Positions 54,544 to 62,852 of a DNA stretch of 64,000 nucleotides are shown here, in pieces; within the stretch, counting starts at the first letter, position 1; each line of letters opens with the position of its first letter. Position numbers and translations under genes: made by a program. The stretch spans positions 4,819,001-4,883,000 of the forward strand of contig NZ_CP163443.1 of NCBI RefSeq assembly GCF_041053055.1, read 5' to 3'. The notes under the pieces were generated by a model that saw only the letters and a list, made by a program, of their open reading frames with translations, was not told the DNA's origin and did not search any database. The stretch is from Streptomyces sp. R41. GTDB taxonomy: Bacteria; Actinomycetota; Actinomycetes; Streptomycetales; Streptomycetaceae.

Positions 54544-55750
54544 ACTTGCGGCTGGTCGCCAGATAGACCTGCTTGGCGTTCTTGCCGAGGCGAGGCCCGG
54601 TGATGAACGTCTTGCGGTCGCTCAGCGAGTTGTTCGAGACCAGGTAGGTCCGCCCGTTGTGCGTCATGAACCAGGGCCCGCCGGAGGCGCCGCCGTTCAT
54701 CGTGCACCCGATCATGAACTGGGCGGGGGCATTGCTCGCCAGCACGAAACGCTTGGTGGCGCCGCGGCAGTCGTACATCTTCGAGCCGTCGTACGGCGAC
54801 TCGGCGGGGTAGCCGCGGACCTTCATGTTCTTGACCTTGTTGGCCGCCGGGGCGTTGAACCACACCGGCAGGGCCGAACCGAGCCGCTCCTGAAGGGACT
54901 TCTTTCCGCTCTCGGGCTTCACGTGCAGCACGGCGTAGTCGTACGCCGAGGCCGCGTTGCCCTGGTGGCCGCCACCCTTGATCCACTGGGACGACGTCGT
55001 GGCCCAGTTGGCCCACCAAATGCCGTACGGGGAGACGGACTTGGCGCGCGGGTTGGTGATCTGCCGGTTGCTCAGCCGCGCGCCGTTGTTGTACGAGGGG
55101 ACGAAGGCGATGTTGCGGTACCAGCCGCCGCCCTTGCCCGCGTGCACACAATGGCCCGCGGTCCACACCATGTTGGACTTGCCCGGGTGCGCCGGGTCGG
55201 TGACGACCGCGGCGGAGCAGACCATGGCGCCCTCGGGCGAGGAGAAGAACAGCTTGCCCACGGGGGCCGCGTAGTGGTGGTAGGTCGCCTTGACCTTCGT
55301 GGCCGCCTTCCGCTTCACCGTCCCGTCGGGCAGGTACGAGGTGGCGCCGCTGCCCGAACCGGTGCTGGTGCTGCCCGCCTGCGCGACCGGAATGCTGGAC
55401 TTGGCCGCGGCCATCTTCTCCGGCGTCCAGAAGTCCTTGATGTACGGGTTGGCGAAGTCCTCGGCCTTGGATGCCCAGTTGCTGTAGTCCTTCCACCCCC
55501 CGTTCTTCCACTTCTCCAGGGCGGCGCCGCTGAGGTCGGTGGGAATGCCGGCGGGCAGCTTGTAGCCGCCGAGCGAGGTGGAGCCGTCGTCGTCCTGGCC
55601 GGTGTCGACGTTCTTGTCCGCCTGCGTGGACGACGAGGGCCGCGCGGCGGCCCCGTCGTCCTTCTTGCTGTCGCAGGCCGTGGTGGTGACCATGATGGCC
55701 GCGATCACGGCTGCGGCGGCCGCGAGCGAGCGGCTGCGTATGGATGGCAT
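54536..55750 (-). CDS. Trypsin-like serine peptidase, lipid-anchored
   Basis: A 404-residue exported peptidase. The N-terminal RSRSLAAAAAVIAAIMVTTTAC ends in a lipobox-like TTTAC, so the mature protein is probably a lipoprotein. The chymotrypsin-fold catalytic triad is visible: His in WTAGHCVH near 200, Asp in AYDYAVLHV near 270 and Ser in GGASGGPWF near 355. A 100-residue segment without motifs lies before the protease domain and may be a pro-region. The ATG at 55750 follows AAGG. The substrate is unknown. Confidence 0.9.
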   Translation of the reverse strand: MPSIRSRSLAAAAAVIAAIMVTTTACDSKKDDGAAARPSSSTQADKNVDTGQDDDGSTSLGGYKLPAGIPTDLSGAALEKWKNGGWKDYSNWASKAEDFANPYIKDFWTPEKMAAAKSSIPVAQAGSTSTGSGSGATSYLPDGTVKRKAATKVKATYHHYAAPVGKLFFSSPEGAMVCSAAVVTDPAHPGKSNMVWTAGHCVHAGKGGGWYRNIAFVPSYNNGARLSNRQITNPRAKSVSPYGIWWANWATTSSQWIKGGGHQGNAASAYDYAVLHVKPESGKKSLQERLGSALPVWFNAPAANKVKNMKVRGYPAESPYDGSKMYDCRGATKRFVLASNAPAQFMIGCTMNGGASGGPWFMTHNGRTYLVSNNSLSDRKTFITGPRLGKNAKQVYLATSRKFK

Positions 55751-55959
55751 GGAGCCTTGTCCCCCTGTTACTACGTGCGTGTTGCCGGCGGCGCGCATGC
55801 GTGTGCTTCGCTGCGCTGCGCCTGCGTGCGTGCGAGTTGTCATGCCCCGGCTCATCGAGGCCTTCCCAATATGCACGCACAAAGCCGGACGGTGATCGCC
55901 GGGAGACTCTCAACACACAACAACTACCTGGCGGATATGGATCCGTGACCTCGGGGGCC

Positions 55960-56041
55960 GGCGACAGCCCGTCCGGCGCTCGAGGACGAGCGCGAAGCGC
56001 GACACGGGGGTCTGGGGCCCGCGCCCTTGGCCCGGGCGCGG
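55960..56041. repeat. Second type of intergenic repeat with terminator stem after cutC
   Basis: The string GACAGCCCGTCCGGCGCTCG, then AGGACGAG and GGGGGTCTGGGG, is a common Streptomyces intergenic repeat. The end of the block forms a stem of CCGCGCCC (56019-56026) with GGGCGCGG (56034-56041) just after the cutC stop. Confidence 0.7.
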
Positions 56042-56049
56042 CAGCATGC

Positions 56050-56739
56050 CTACGCGTCCAAGGCCGTCCGCCACTCCCGTACCGCCTCCGGTGACACCGG
56101 GGCGGTCCATCCGCCCGGGCGGGCGGCGCCGCCGATGTGGAAGGCGTCGATGCCCGCCGTGCGCAGGCGCGCCACGTGGTCGAGGCGCAGGCCGCCGCCG
56201 ACCATGATCCGCGGCTCGTAGCCCGGCTCACCGCGGCGCGCGGCCTCGGCGAGCAGCGTGGGCAGGCCGTCGTCCACGCCCGCCGCGGACCCGGCGGTCA
56301 GGTAGGCGTCGAGGCCCGGCAGGTCGGCGAGCTGCTTGCGCAGGGCGTCGCGGTCGGCGGCGCGGTCGATCGCGCGGTGGAAGGTCCAGCGGCAGCCGTC
56401 CAGTTCGGCGACGAGCCGCTCCACGGCGGCCAGGTCGGGGCCGCCGTGCTCGTCGAGGAACCCGAGCACGAACTCGTCCGCCCCCGCGGCGCGCATCTCG
56501 CCGGCGACGCGTACGAGCGCGTCGACGTCATCCGCGGCGAAGCCGTCCGTCAGGCGGAGCATCACGCGCAGCGAGATGTCTACGGCGGCGCGGATCGCGG
56601 TGAACGTCTCCACCGCGGGGGTGAGACCGTCGGCGGCCATGTCGGTGACCAGCTCGAGGCGGTCCGCGCCTCCGGCCTGGGCGGCGACGGCGTCCTCGGC
56701 GTCGAGGGCGATCACCTCCAGGACTGCACGCTTACTCAT
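56050..56739 (-). CDS. cutC: CutC-family protein
   Basis: A 229-residue TIM-barrel protein of the CutC family. LEVIALDAEDAVAAQAGGAD, RLELVTDMAADGLTP, EFVLGFLDEHG, FHRAIDRAADRD and IMVGGGLRLDHVARL follow the family order, although the first block usually starts VCV or LEV. CutC is reported to bind Cu(I) and was linked to copper homeostasis; an enzymatic role is possible and not settled. A DasR-like site lies 24-39 bases before the start, which would place the gene in the amino-sugar regulon. Confidence 0.93.
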   Translation of the reverse strand: MSKRAVLEVIALDAEDAVAAQAGGADRLELVTDMAADGLTPAVETFTAIRAAVDISLRVMLRLTDGFAADDVDALVRVAGEMRAAGADEFVLGFLDEHGGPDLAAVERLVAELDGCRWTFHRAIDRAADRDALRKQLADLPGLDAYLTAGSAAGVDDGLPTLLAEAARRGEPGYEPRIMVGGGLRLDHVARLRTAGIDAFHIGGAARPGGWTAPVSPEAVREWRTALDA

Positions 56740-56762
56740 GTGACCTCTTCCCTAGGGCGGCT

Positions 56763-56778
56763 ACAGGTCTAGTCCAAT
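56763..56778. promoter_or_regulatory. DasR-like (dre) site upstream of cutC
   Basis: ACAGGTCTAGTCCAAT matches 13 of 16 positions of the dre consensus ACTGGTCTAGACCACT, including the central GGTCTAG and CC. DasR represses N-acetylglucosamine and chitin genes in Streptomyces. Position 24 bases before the cutC start suits repression. Confidence 0.55.
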
Positions 56779-56840
56779 CCCAGGGTACGCGGGTGATGCG
56801 GCCGCCGCGAGAAGATCACGCCGAGTTGGTGTGCGGGCGG

Positions 56841-56972
56841 GGGTTTTCGCCCCCTCCGCCCCTGCCCGTCCCGTCCCTGGGGGCTGCCGCCCCCAGACCC
56901 CCGCCAAAAGATCGCGCAGTTCCCCGCGCCCCTAAAAGGGGCGCGGGGAACTGCGCGGGGTCTGGGGGCGCG
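56841..56972. repeat. Dispersed intergenic repeat, copy 4, with a perfect 20-bp stem
   Basis: This copy holds the core twice in opposite orientation: CGCGCAGTTCCCCGCGCCCC and its exact complement, separated by TAAAA (56913-56957). It should form a very stable hairpin and lies directly after the stop codon of the minus-strand gene at 56973, where it would end transcription. Confidence 0.9.
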
Positions 56973-57647
56973 TCAGCCGAAGATGTTCAGCTCGCCCTCC
57001 CCCGCCCCGACCAGCTCATAGCGCTCCCCCGCAACCGGCCGCCCCGCGTACAGCCGTACCAGCGTCGCCGCATCGCCGATGTACCGGGCCGGCGGCCGGT
57101 CCCCCGGCACACTCCCCAACCGCAGCGGCTCATCCACGTCGTCGAGGTCGGCGTGCAGCGGCAGATGCTCCTTCTCGCGGGTGACCCGCGCGAGAAGGGT
57201 GAGCGCGTACGGCAGCCCGTCGCCCGCGTAGGCCCCGGGCTCCCCGAAGACCTCGCGTACGTCCCCGGCGTGCACCCACTCGCCCAGCGCGATGGGGTCG
57301 AGCACGCCACCCGCCTCGGCGATCACCGGCCCGGCCTCGGTCATCCCGCGCTCCAGCTCGTCCACGATCCGCGCGTTCGTCCAGTCGGACCGCTCGGCGA
57401 TGTCACGGTCGTTCGACTCGGGCGAGAACACCCCCTTCTCGAACCGCCGCTCCACCACCCGGATCAACGCGGCCGAACAGTGCGCGAGCACGTCCCGCAC
57501 GGTCCACCCCGGACACGCGGCGGTCGCCAGCGCGAAGTCCTCGTCCGGCCTGGCCCGCAGCAGCGGTATCAACGCGTCACGCTCGATGGTCAGGAGCCGC
57601 CCGGGCAGCTCGGGGTCCCGTACGTCGTGCACGTCCGCAGTAGTCAT
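56973..57647 (-). CDS. Maleylpyruvate isomerase/DinB-like protein
   Basis: A 224-residue protein of the mycothiol-dependent maleylpyruvate isomerase N-terminal/DinB four-helix group. FALATAACPGWTVRDVLAHCS gives the conserved PGWTVRDVLAH motif with one metal-ligand histidine; GEWVHAGDVREVFG gives another. Members of the group use mycothiol or bind metals; most have unknown substrates. The ATG at 57647 is preceded by a purine-rich stretch. It is divergent from the HD-domain gene. Confidence 0.85.
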   Translation of the reverse strand: MTTADVHDVRDPELPGRLLTIERDALIPLLRARPDEDFALATAACPGWTVRDVLAHCSAALIRVVERRFEKGVFSPESNDRDIAERSDWTNARIVDELERGMTEAGPVIAEAGGVLDPIALGEWVHAGDVREVFGEPGAYAGDGLPYALTLLARVTREKEHLPLHADLDDVDEPLRLGSVPGDRPPARYIGDAATLVRLYAGRPVAGERYELVGAGEGELNIFG

Positions 57648-57694
57648 GGGCTCCACGCTAGGGCCCCGAGGGCGCCGCACGGGAGAATGAGCGC

Positions 57695-58336
57695 ATGGCC
57701 GATCTCGACGCCCTGCGCACCCGCTGGACCCGCGCCCTGGAAGGAGCCCGGGCGCCCGGCGGCCCGGACCCTGCCCCGTACGCGGACAATCTCCTCGCCC
57801 GCTGGCAGGAGCCCCAGCGCCACTACCACACCGTCACGCACCTCCAGGCGGTCCTTGACCACATCGACGTACTGGAGAAGTACGCGGACGACCCGGACCT
57901 CGTACGCCTGGCCGCCTGGTTCCACGACGCCGTGTACTTCCCCGACCGCTCCGAGAACGAGGAGCGCTCGGCCCGTCTCGCGGAACGCGCGCTCCCCGAG
58001 GCCGGGCTGTCCGAGGAGAAGACCGGGGAGGTCGCCGGCCTGGTCCGCCTCACCGTCACCCACGACCCGGCCGACGACGACCGCAACGGCCAGGTCCTGT
58101 GCGACGCCGACCTGGCCATCCTGGCCTCGTCCCCGAACGCGTACGCCGCCTACACCGCCGCCGTCCGCCAGGAGTACGCCTTCGTCCCGAACGACGCCTT
58201 CCGCGAGGGCCGCGCCGCGATCCTGCGCCAACTCCTCGACCTGCCCCGCCTGTTCCACACACCGCACGGGGCGGCGCAGTGGGAGGCAACGGCGCGGTAC
58301 AACATCGGCGCCGAGCTGGAGCTGCTCACCGACTGA
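57695..58336 (+). CDS. HD-domain metal-dependent phosphohydrolase
   Basis: A 213-residue HD-type hydrolase. RHYHTVTHLQAVL is the upstream histidine block, AAWFHDAVYFPDRSENEERSA carries the HD pair, and VLCDADLAILAS provides the distal aspartate. Enzymes of this class hydrolyse nucleotides or other phosphoesters in the cytoplasm. The substrate is not predictable. MADLDALRTRWTRALEG is a typical start. Confidence 0.9.
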   Translation: MADLDALRTRWTRALEGARAPGGPDPAPYADNLLARWQEPQRHYHTVTHLQAVLDHIDVLEKYADDPDLVRLAAWFHDAVYFPDRSENEERSARLAERALPEAGLSEEKTGEVAGLVRLTVTHDPADDDRNGQVLCDADLAILASSPNAYAAYTAAVRQEYAFVPNDAFREGRAAILRQLLDLPRLFHTPHGAAQWEATARYNIGAELELLTD

Positions 58337-58426
58337 CGTCACTCACGCACTCGCGGGCTTACACGGTCACACGCTCACGCCTAAAACTGGTTCGACGACG
58401 GGCGATGGACCACGTACGAAGGAGGG

Positions 58427-59752
58427 ATGCCCCCAAGCCCTGGACCGCTGCCCTCTGGACCGTTGCCCCCGGATCCGCCCCATACGGCCGATACGGCCGC
58501 CCCTGCCACTCACCCTCACCACCCGCGCCCCCGCATGCCCCTGTCCGTCTACATCCTCGGACTCTCCGTCTTCGCCCTCGGCACCAGCGAGTTCATGCTC
58601 TCCGGACTGTTGCCGCCCATCGCCGACGACATGGACGTCACGATCCCGCAGGCGGGCCTGCTGATCTCGGCGTTCGCGATCGGCATGGTCGTGGGAGCGC
58701 CCCTCCTCGCGGTGGTGACGCTGCGGCTCCCGCGACGGACCACCCTCGTCGCCCTGATCGCGGTCTTCGGCCTGGGCCAGGTCGCGGGAGCGCTCGCGCC
58801 GACGTACGCCGTGCTGTTCGCGTCCCGCGTCGTCAGCGCGCTCGCCTGCGCCGGCTTCTGGGCGGTCGGCGCGGCGGTGGCCATCGCGATGGTGCCGGTG
58901 AACGCGCGGGCCCGGGCGCTGGCCGTGATGATCGGTGGTCTGTCGATCGCGAATGTGCTGGGAGTGCCGGCCGGTGCCTTCCTCGGTGAGGGGCTCGGCT
59001 GGCGTTCGGCCTTCTGGGCCGTGGGCGCGGCCTCCGCGATCGCCCTCGTCGGGATCGTCACGCTCATCCCGCGTATTCCACTCCCCGACGAGAAGCCGCA
59101 GCTCAAGCGCGAACTGCGCATCTTCCGCGACCGTCAGGTCTGGCTGTCCATCGGTGTCATCGCGCTCGGCGCGGCCGGCATCTTCTGCGCGTTCAGCTAT
59201 CTCGCGCCGCTGCTCACGGAGGTGGCGGGGCTCGACGACGGATGGGTGCCGACCGTGCTCGCGCTCTTCGGGGCCGGCGCGCTGATCGGTACGACGATCG
59301 GCGGGCGGATCGCCGACGCGCACCTTTTCGGGGTGCTGATCAGCGGCATCGCGGCCGACACCGTCATCCTGATCGCGCTCGCGCTGTTCGGGCGGTTCGC
59401 GATCGCCGCCGTCGCCCTCTCCTTCCTCCTCGGAATCGCCTGCTTCTACACCGCGCCCGCGCTCAACGCCCGGATGTTCAACGTCGCCGCGGCCGCGCCC
59501 ACCCTGGCCGGCGCCACGACCACGGCCGCCTTCAACCTGGGCAACACCGGCGGGCCCTGGATCGGCGGCGCGGTCATCGACGCGGGGTTCGGGTACACCT
59601 CCACCGCCTGGGCGGGCGCGGCCATGACGGTGGCCGCGATCGGCGTGGCCGTCGTCTCACTGCGACTGCATCGCCGTACGCAGTCCTCGCGCGTCGTGAC
59701 CGTCGTGACCAAGGCGGACGGCACGAACAAATCGGTGCGTACGGAAGCCTGA
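58427..59752 (+). CDS. MFS drug exporter (Cmx/CmrA-like)
   Basis: A 441-residue major facilitator with 12 helices. VYILGLSVFALGTSEFMLSG is the typical first helix of the Cmx/AraJ/YdhP group, which exports chloramphenicol and sugars. A proline-rich head of about 36 residues precedes it if translation starts at 58427, where GGAGG is only one base before the ATG; an ATG about 108 bases later (PLSVYILG) is the alternative. The substrate is unknown. The following gene starts 20 bases downstream and may share the transcript. Confidence 0.87.
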   Translation: MPPSPGPLPSGPLPPDPPHTADTAAPATHPHHPRPRMPLSVYILGLSVFALGTSEFMLSGLLPPIADDMDVTIPQAGLLISAFAIGMVVGAPLLAVVTLRLPRRTTLVALIAVFGLGQVAGALAPTYAVLFASRVVSALACAGFWAVGAAVAIAMVPVNARARALAVMIGGLSIANVLGVPAGAFLGEGLGWRSAFWAVGAASAIALVGIVTLIPRIPLPDEKPQLKRELRIFRDRQVWLSIGVIALGAAGIFCAFSYLAPLLTEVAGLDDGWVPTVLALFGAGALIGTTIGGRIADAHLFGVLISGIAADTVILIALALFGRFAIAAVALSFLLGIACFYTAPALNARMFNVAAAAPTLAGATTTAAFNLGNTGGPWIGGAVIDAGFGYTSTAWAGAAMTVAAIGVAVVSLRLHRRTQSSRVVTVVTKADGTNKSVRTEA

Positions 59753-59772
59753 TCCGACCTATCCTCGCCCGC

Positions 59773-60924
59773 ATGGGAGACATGGGCGGGGACGTGAGCG
59801 GGCACCTGGGCGGGGACGTGAGCAGGCACCTGGGCGCGGACCAGGTGGCGGAAGCCGTCGCGGGGAGCGTCGCGCTGCTGCGTACGGCTGCCGGGCGGGA
59901 CTGGGACGGCGTCAAGGCGGGACGCCTGGAGTGGAGTTGCCGGCGGACGGCCGAGCACATCTCCAGCGATCTCATCGCGTACGCGGGGCAGCTGGCCGGG
60001 CGGGCCACCGAGGCGTACGTGCCCTTCGAGATCGTGATGGAGGACGGCACCGACAACGCGGGCGTCGTCGACGTGATCGAGACGACCGGCGCCCTGTTCG
60101 CCGCCGCCGTCCGTACGACGCCGCGCGAGGTGCGCGCCTTCCACCCGTACCCCTTCCGCAGCGCGAACCGCGAGGGCTTCGCCGCGATGGGCATCGCCGA
60201 AGTCCTGCTGCACACGCATGACATCGCCGAGGGGCTGGAGCTCGCGTACGAACCCCCGGCCGCGCTCTGCGAGGGCGTCCTCACCCGGATCTTCCCGCAC
60301 GTCCGACCCGGGCCGGCTCCCTGGTCCACCCTCCTGTGGGCCACCGGCCGGGGCGAGCTGCCGGGCCGCGCCCCGGTCACCGAGTGGCGCTGGAGCAACA
60401 ACCTCGTGATCGAGTCCGAGCGGCTCACGCTCCAGGGGGTCACCCCGGCGGCCGCCGCCGACCTGCACGCGGGCGGCACCGGCGGCTTCGAGTGGATCGA
60501 GGGCGGTCCGTTCGAGGGCACGCGGGATGCCGCCGGGATGGTCGTGAAGGCGTACGAGGACGGGGTGCACCGGCCCGAGTGGGGCATGTTCGTCCTCGTA
60601 CGCCGCGAAGACGGGCGCGCGGTAGGCGGAATGGGCTTCCACGGCGCGCCCGACGAGGAGGGCCGGGCCGAGGTCGGCTACGACCTCGCGGAGAACGCCC
60701 GTGGCAACGGTTACGCGACCGAGGCACTGCGCGCTCTTGCCGACTGGGCCCTGGCCCGCGACGACGTCCAGCTCCTCTACGCCGCCATCGACCGGGCCAA
60801 CGGGCCCTCCCATCGCGTCATTTCGCGCGCCGGGTTCACGCGGGTGAGCGAGGACGTGGAGCGCTACGCGTACGAGCAGCGAGGCATGGACCGCGCACTG
60901 CTGCTCTACGCCCGGGAGGCCTGA
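59773..60924 (+). CDS. DinB/maleylpyruvate-isomerase-like domain fused to GNAT acetyltransferase
   Basis: A 383-residue two-domain protein. Residues 20-205 form a helical domain related to the mycothiol-dependent maleylpyruvate isomerase group (WSCRRTAEHISSDLIAYAGQ, GIAEVLLHTHDIAEGL). Residues 210-383 are a GNAT acetyltransferase of the RimJ/L type: ESERLTLQGVT, MGFHGAPDEEGRAEVGYDLA, ARGNGYATEAL and GPSHRVISRAGF. The fusion suggests recognition of a thiol or small molecule followed by acetylation, which is inference. The N-terminus has a duplicated GGDVSxHLG from a 27-bp tandem repeat; the true start could lie at one of the GTG codons inside it. Confidence 0.85.
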   Translation: MGDMGGDVSGHLGGDVSRHLGADQVAEAVAGSVALLRTAAGRDWDGVKAGRLEWSCRRTAEHISSDLIAYAGQLAGRATEAYVPFEIVMEDGTDNAGVVDVIETTGALFAAAVRTTPREVRAFHPYPFRSANREGFAAMGIAEVLLHTHDIAEGLELAYEPPAALCEGVLTRIFPHVRPGPAPWSTLLWATGRGELPGRAPVTEWRWSNNLVIESERLTLQGVTPAAAADLHAGGTGGFEWIEGGPFEGTRDAAGMVVKAYEDGVHRPEWGMFVLVRREDGRAVGGMGFHGAPDEEGRAEVGYDLAENARGNGYATEALRALADWALARDDVQLLYAAIDRANGPSHRVISRAGFTRVSEDVERYAYEQRGMDRALLLYAREA

Positions 60925-60929
60925 CAGCC

Positions 60930-61054
60930 GGGGCTGCCCTGGGTCCCTGGGGGCTGCACCCCTGGAGGGGCGCGGGGAACTGCGCGACAAGCCCCCACGC
61001 ACCCGCGGCCAAAAGACAAATACGGGTCGGGCAGGGGCGGAGGGGGCGAAAAAC
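60930..61054. repeat. Dispersed intergenic repeat, copy 5
   Basis: Lies between convergent genes. Its core at 60967-60998 is identical to that of copy 2, and the right end is GGCGGAGGGGGCGAAAA. It lacks the full left end. Confidence 0.85.
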
Positions 61055-61067
61055 CCGCGGCCAGCCC

Positions 61068-61340
61068 TCACCCGCTGGCCCCCGGACGCTTCCGGCGCCG
61101 CAGCCCCGCCCCGTACAGCAGCCGCACCACCTCCCGGCTGCTGACCTGCACCGCCCCCGCGCGCACCGCGTCCTCGTACCGATGCGCGGGAATGTCGTAG
61201 TGGTCCCGCTCGAAGGCGCGCCGCGGCGCGCCCAACTCCGCGGCGAACGCGTGCAGTTCGTCGTACGAGACGTCGCTGATCAGGTGGGACCACATGCGGC
61301 CGTGCCCCGGCCAGGCGGGCGGATCGATATAGACGGTCAC
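61068..61340 (-). CDS. DUF4031 protein
   Basis: A 90-residue protein: TVYIDPPAWPGHGRMWSHLI then SYDELHAFAAELG and RRAFERDHYDIPAHRY. This is the DUF4031 family of unknown function, recognisable by DPPxWPGHGxxWSHL. Its GTG start overlaps the stop of the next gene upstream as GTGA, so both are translated from one message. Confidence 0.88.
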   Translation of the reverse strand: MTVYIDPPAWPGHGRMWSHLISDVSYDELHAFAAELGAPRRAFERDHYDIPAHRYEDAVRAGAVQVSSREVVRLLYGAGLRRRKRPGASG

Positions 61341-61720
61341 GAGGACGGGGTCCCACCCGTCGCCGAGCCCAGGGAGCCCACCGAGGCGACCTTCACACCC
61401 GCCTTGTGGCACACCCAGTGCGGGTCGGGCCCCAACTCGGGCTCGACGTCGAGGGCATGCGGGTCACCGGAGCCGCAGACGGGACACAGCGGCCACCGGC
61501 CGTACCGCTCCAGCAAGGCGTCCTGCACGTCCTGGGCGACGAGCCCGGCGACGTAGCCCGCGCCCTCCGGCCACTGCTCGATCCACCAGCGGCGCTGCAC
61601 CACCGACTCCTCCACGAGGGAGACGACGTCCGCCTCGGCCACCTCGCCCGCGACGAGATCGGCGAGGACAAGGGCGCGAGCCGCGTGCAACGCCTGCTCC
61701 AGGGGGCTGATGGGGTCCAT
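61337..61720 (-). CDS. Small zinc-ribbon-like protein
   Basis: A 127-residue protein with an acidic helical first half (DPISPLEQALHAARALVLAD, RRWWIEQWPEGAGYVAGLV) and a CPVCGSGDPHALDVEPELG segment with a later HWVCHKAG, so a CPxC...C/H metal site is likely. The function is unknown. It forms a two-gene operon with the DUF4031 gene. It is divergent from the murR-like gene with 55 bases between the starts. Confidence 0.82.
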   Translation of the reverse strand: MDPISPLEQALHAARALVLADLVAGEVAEADVVSLVEESVVQRRWWIEQWPEGAGYVAGLVAQDVQDALLERYGRWPLCPVCGSGDPHALDVEPELGPDPHWVCHKAGVKVASVGSLGSATGGTPSS

Positions 61721-61758
61721 GCACCCATTGTGCGCACCCTTGACCGTATGCCCCAACG

Positions 61759-61771
61759 GAAAATATCTTTC
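61759..61771. promoter_or_regulatory. GAAA/TTTC inverted repeat before the murR-like gene
   Basis: GAAAATATCTTTC is an inverted repeat with five central bases. It lies four bases before the GTG start of the RpiR-type regulator, in the short divergent spacer, where it could be an autoregulatory operator. It is unusually AT-rich for the window. Confidence 0.4.
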
Positions 61772-61775
61772 AGAT

Positions 61776-62702
61776 GTGACCCATGACGTGAAGGAAATTT
61801 TCGCGGGAGAGGCGCCGCCCGCCCCCGCCGCCCTCGCGGCCAAGGTGCGGACGCTCGCCCCGTCGATGACCCGCTCCATGCAGCGGGTCGCCGAGGCCGT
61901 CGCCGGTGACCCGGCCGGCTGCGCCGCCCTCACGGTCACCGGCCTCGCCGAGCTCACCGGCACCAGCGAGGCGACGGTCGTCCGTACCGCCCGCCTGCTC
62001 GGCTATCCGGGCTATCGGGATCTGCGCCTGGCGCTCGCCGGGCTCGCCGCCCAGCAGCAGTCGGGGCGCGCGCCCGCCGTCACCGCCGACATCGCGGTCG
62101 ACGACCCCATCGCGGACGTCGTCGCGAAACTCGCCTACGACGAGCAGCAGACCCTCGCCGACACCGCCGCCGGGCTCGACACCGTCCAGCTCGGCGCGGC
62201 GGTCGCCGCGATCGCCGCGGCCCGCCGCATCGACATCTACGGCGTCGGTGCGTCCGGTCTGGTCGCCCAGGATCTCTTCCAGAAACTCATGCGCATCGGG
62301 CTCATAGCCCACGCGCACAGCGACCCGCACCTCGCCGTCACCAACGCGGTGCAGCTGCGCGCCAAGGACGTGGCGATAGCCATCACGCACTCCGGCTCGA
62401 CCGGCGACGTCATCGAACCGCTCCGGGTCGCCTTCGAGCACGGGGCGACGACGGTGGCGATCACCGGCCGCCCTGGCGGTCCCGTCACGCAGTACGCGGA
62501 CCACATCCTCACCACGTCGACGGCCCGCGAGAGCGAGCTGCGCCCGGCGGCGATGTCGTCGCGCACGAGCCAGCTGCTGGTGGTGGACTGTCTGTTCGTG
62601 GGGGTGGCCCAGCGGACGTACGAGACGGCGGCGCCGGCACTGTCCGCCTCGTACGAGGCCCTGGCGCACCGCCACACGCCGCGCGGCGGCGGACACCGCT
62701 AG
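61776..62702 (+). CDS. RpiR/MurR-family regulator with SIS domain
   Basis: A 308-residue regulator. The N-terminal HTH of the RpiR type includes MTRSMQRVAEAVAGDPAGCA, LTVTGLAELTGTSEATVVRT and LGYPGYRDLRLALAG. The C-terminal SIS domain has IDIYGVGASGLVAQDLFQKL and IAITHSGSTGDVIEPL for binding a phosphosugar. Directly before murQ it is expected to sense MurNAc-6-phosphate or GlcNAc-6-phosphate. The GTG start begins THDVKEIFAGEAP. Confidence 0.9.
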   Translation: MTHDVKEIFAGEAPPAPAALAAKVRTLAPSMTRSMQRVAEAVAGDPAGCAALTVTGLAELTGTSEATVVRTARLLGYPGYRDLRLALAGLAAQQQSGRAPAVTADIAVDDPIADVVAKLAYDEQQTLADTAAGLDTVQLGAAVAAIAAARRIDIYGVGASGLVAQDLFQKLMRIGLIAHAHSDPHLAVTNAVQLRAKDVAIAITHSGSTGDVIEPLRVAFEHGATTVAITGRPGGPVTQYADHILTTSTARESELRPAAMSSRTSQLLVVDCLFVGVAQRTYETAAPALSASYEALAHRHTPRGGGHR

Positions 62703-62728
62703 GCCGCGCGCACCCACAGGACCATCTT

Positions 62729-62790
62729 CCGCTTCTCCGCTCTTCTCTCTCCTGTCTCTCTTCTGTCTCTCTTCTAGTTCTCTTCTCCAA
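62729..62790 (+). repeat. C/T tract between the regulator and murQ
   Basis: A 60-base stretch almost free of purines, with TCTCTCTTCTGTCTCTCTTC and related repeats. It lies in the 150-base gap before murQ and may slow transcription or serve as an RNA-protein binding site. It is unlike the rest of the window in composition. Confidence 0.7.
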
Positions 62791-62852
62791 CGGGGCCCTT
62801 CTTCTCGCAGCACCGGAAAGTCGTCGTACCGCACGGAAAAGAGCCGTCCTCC

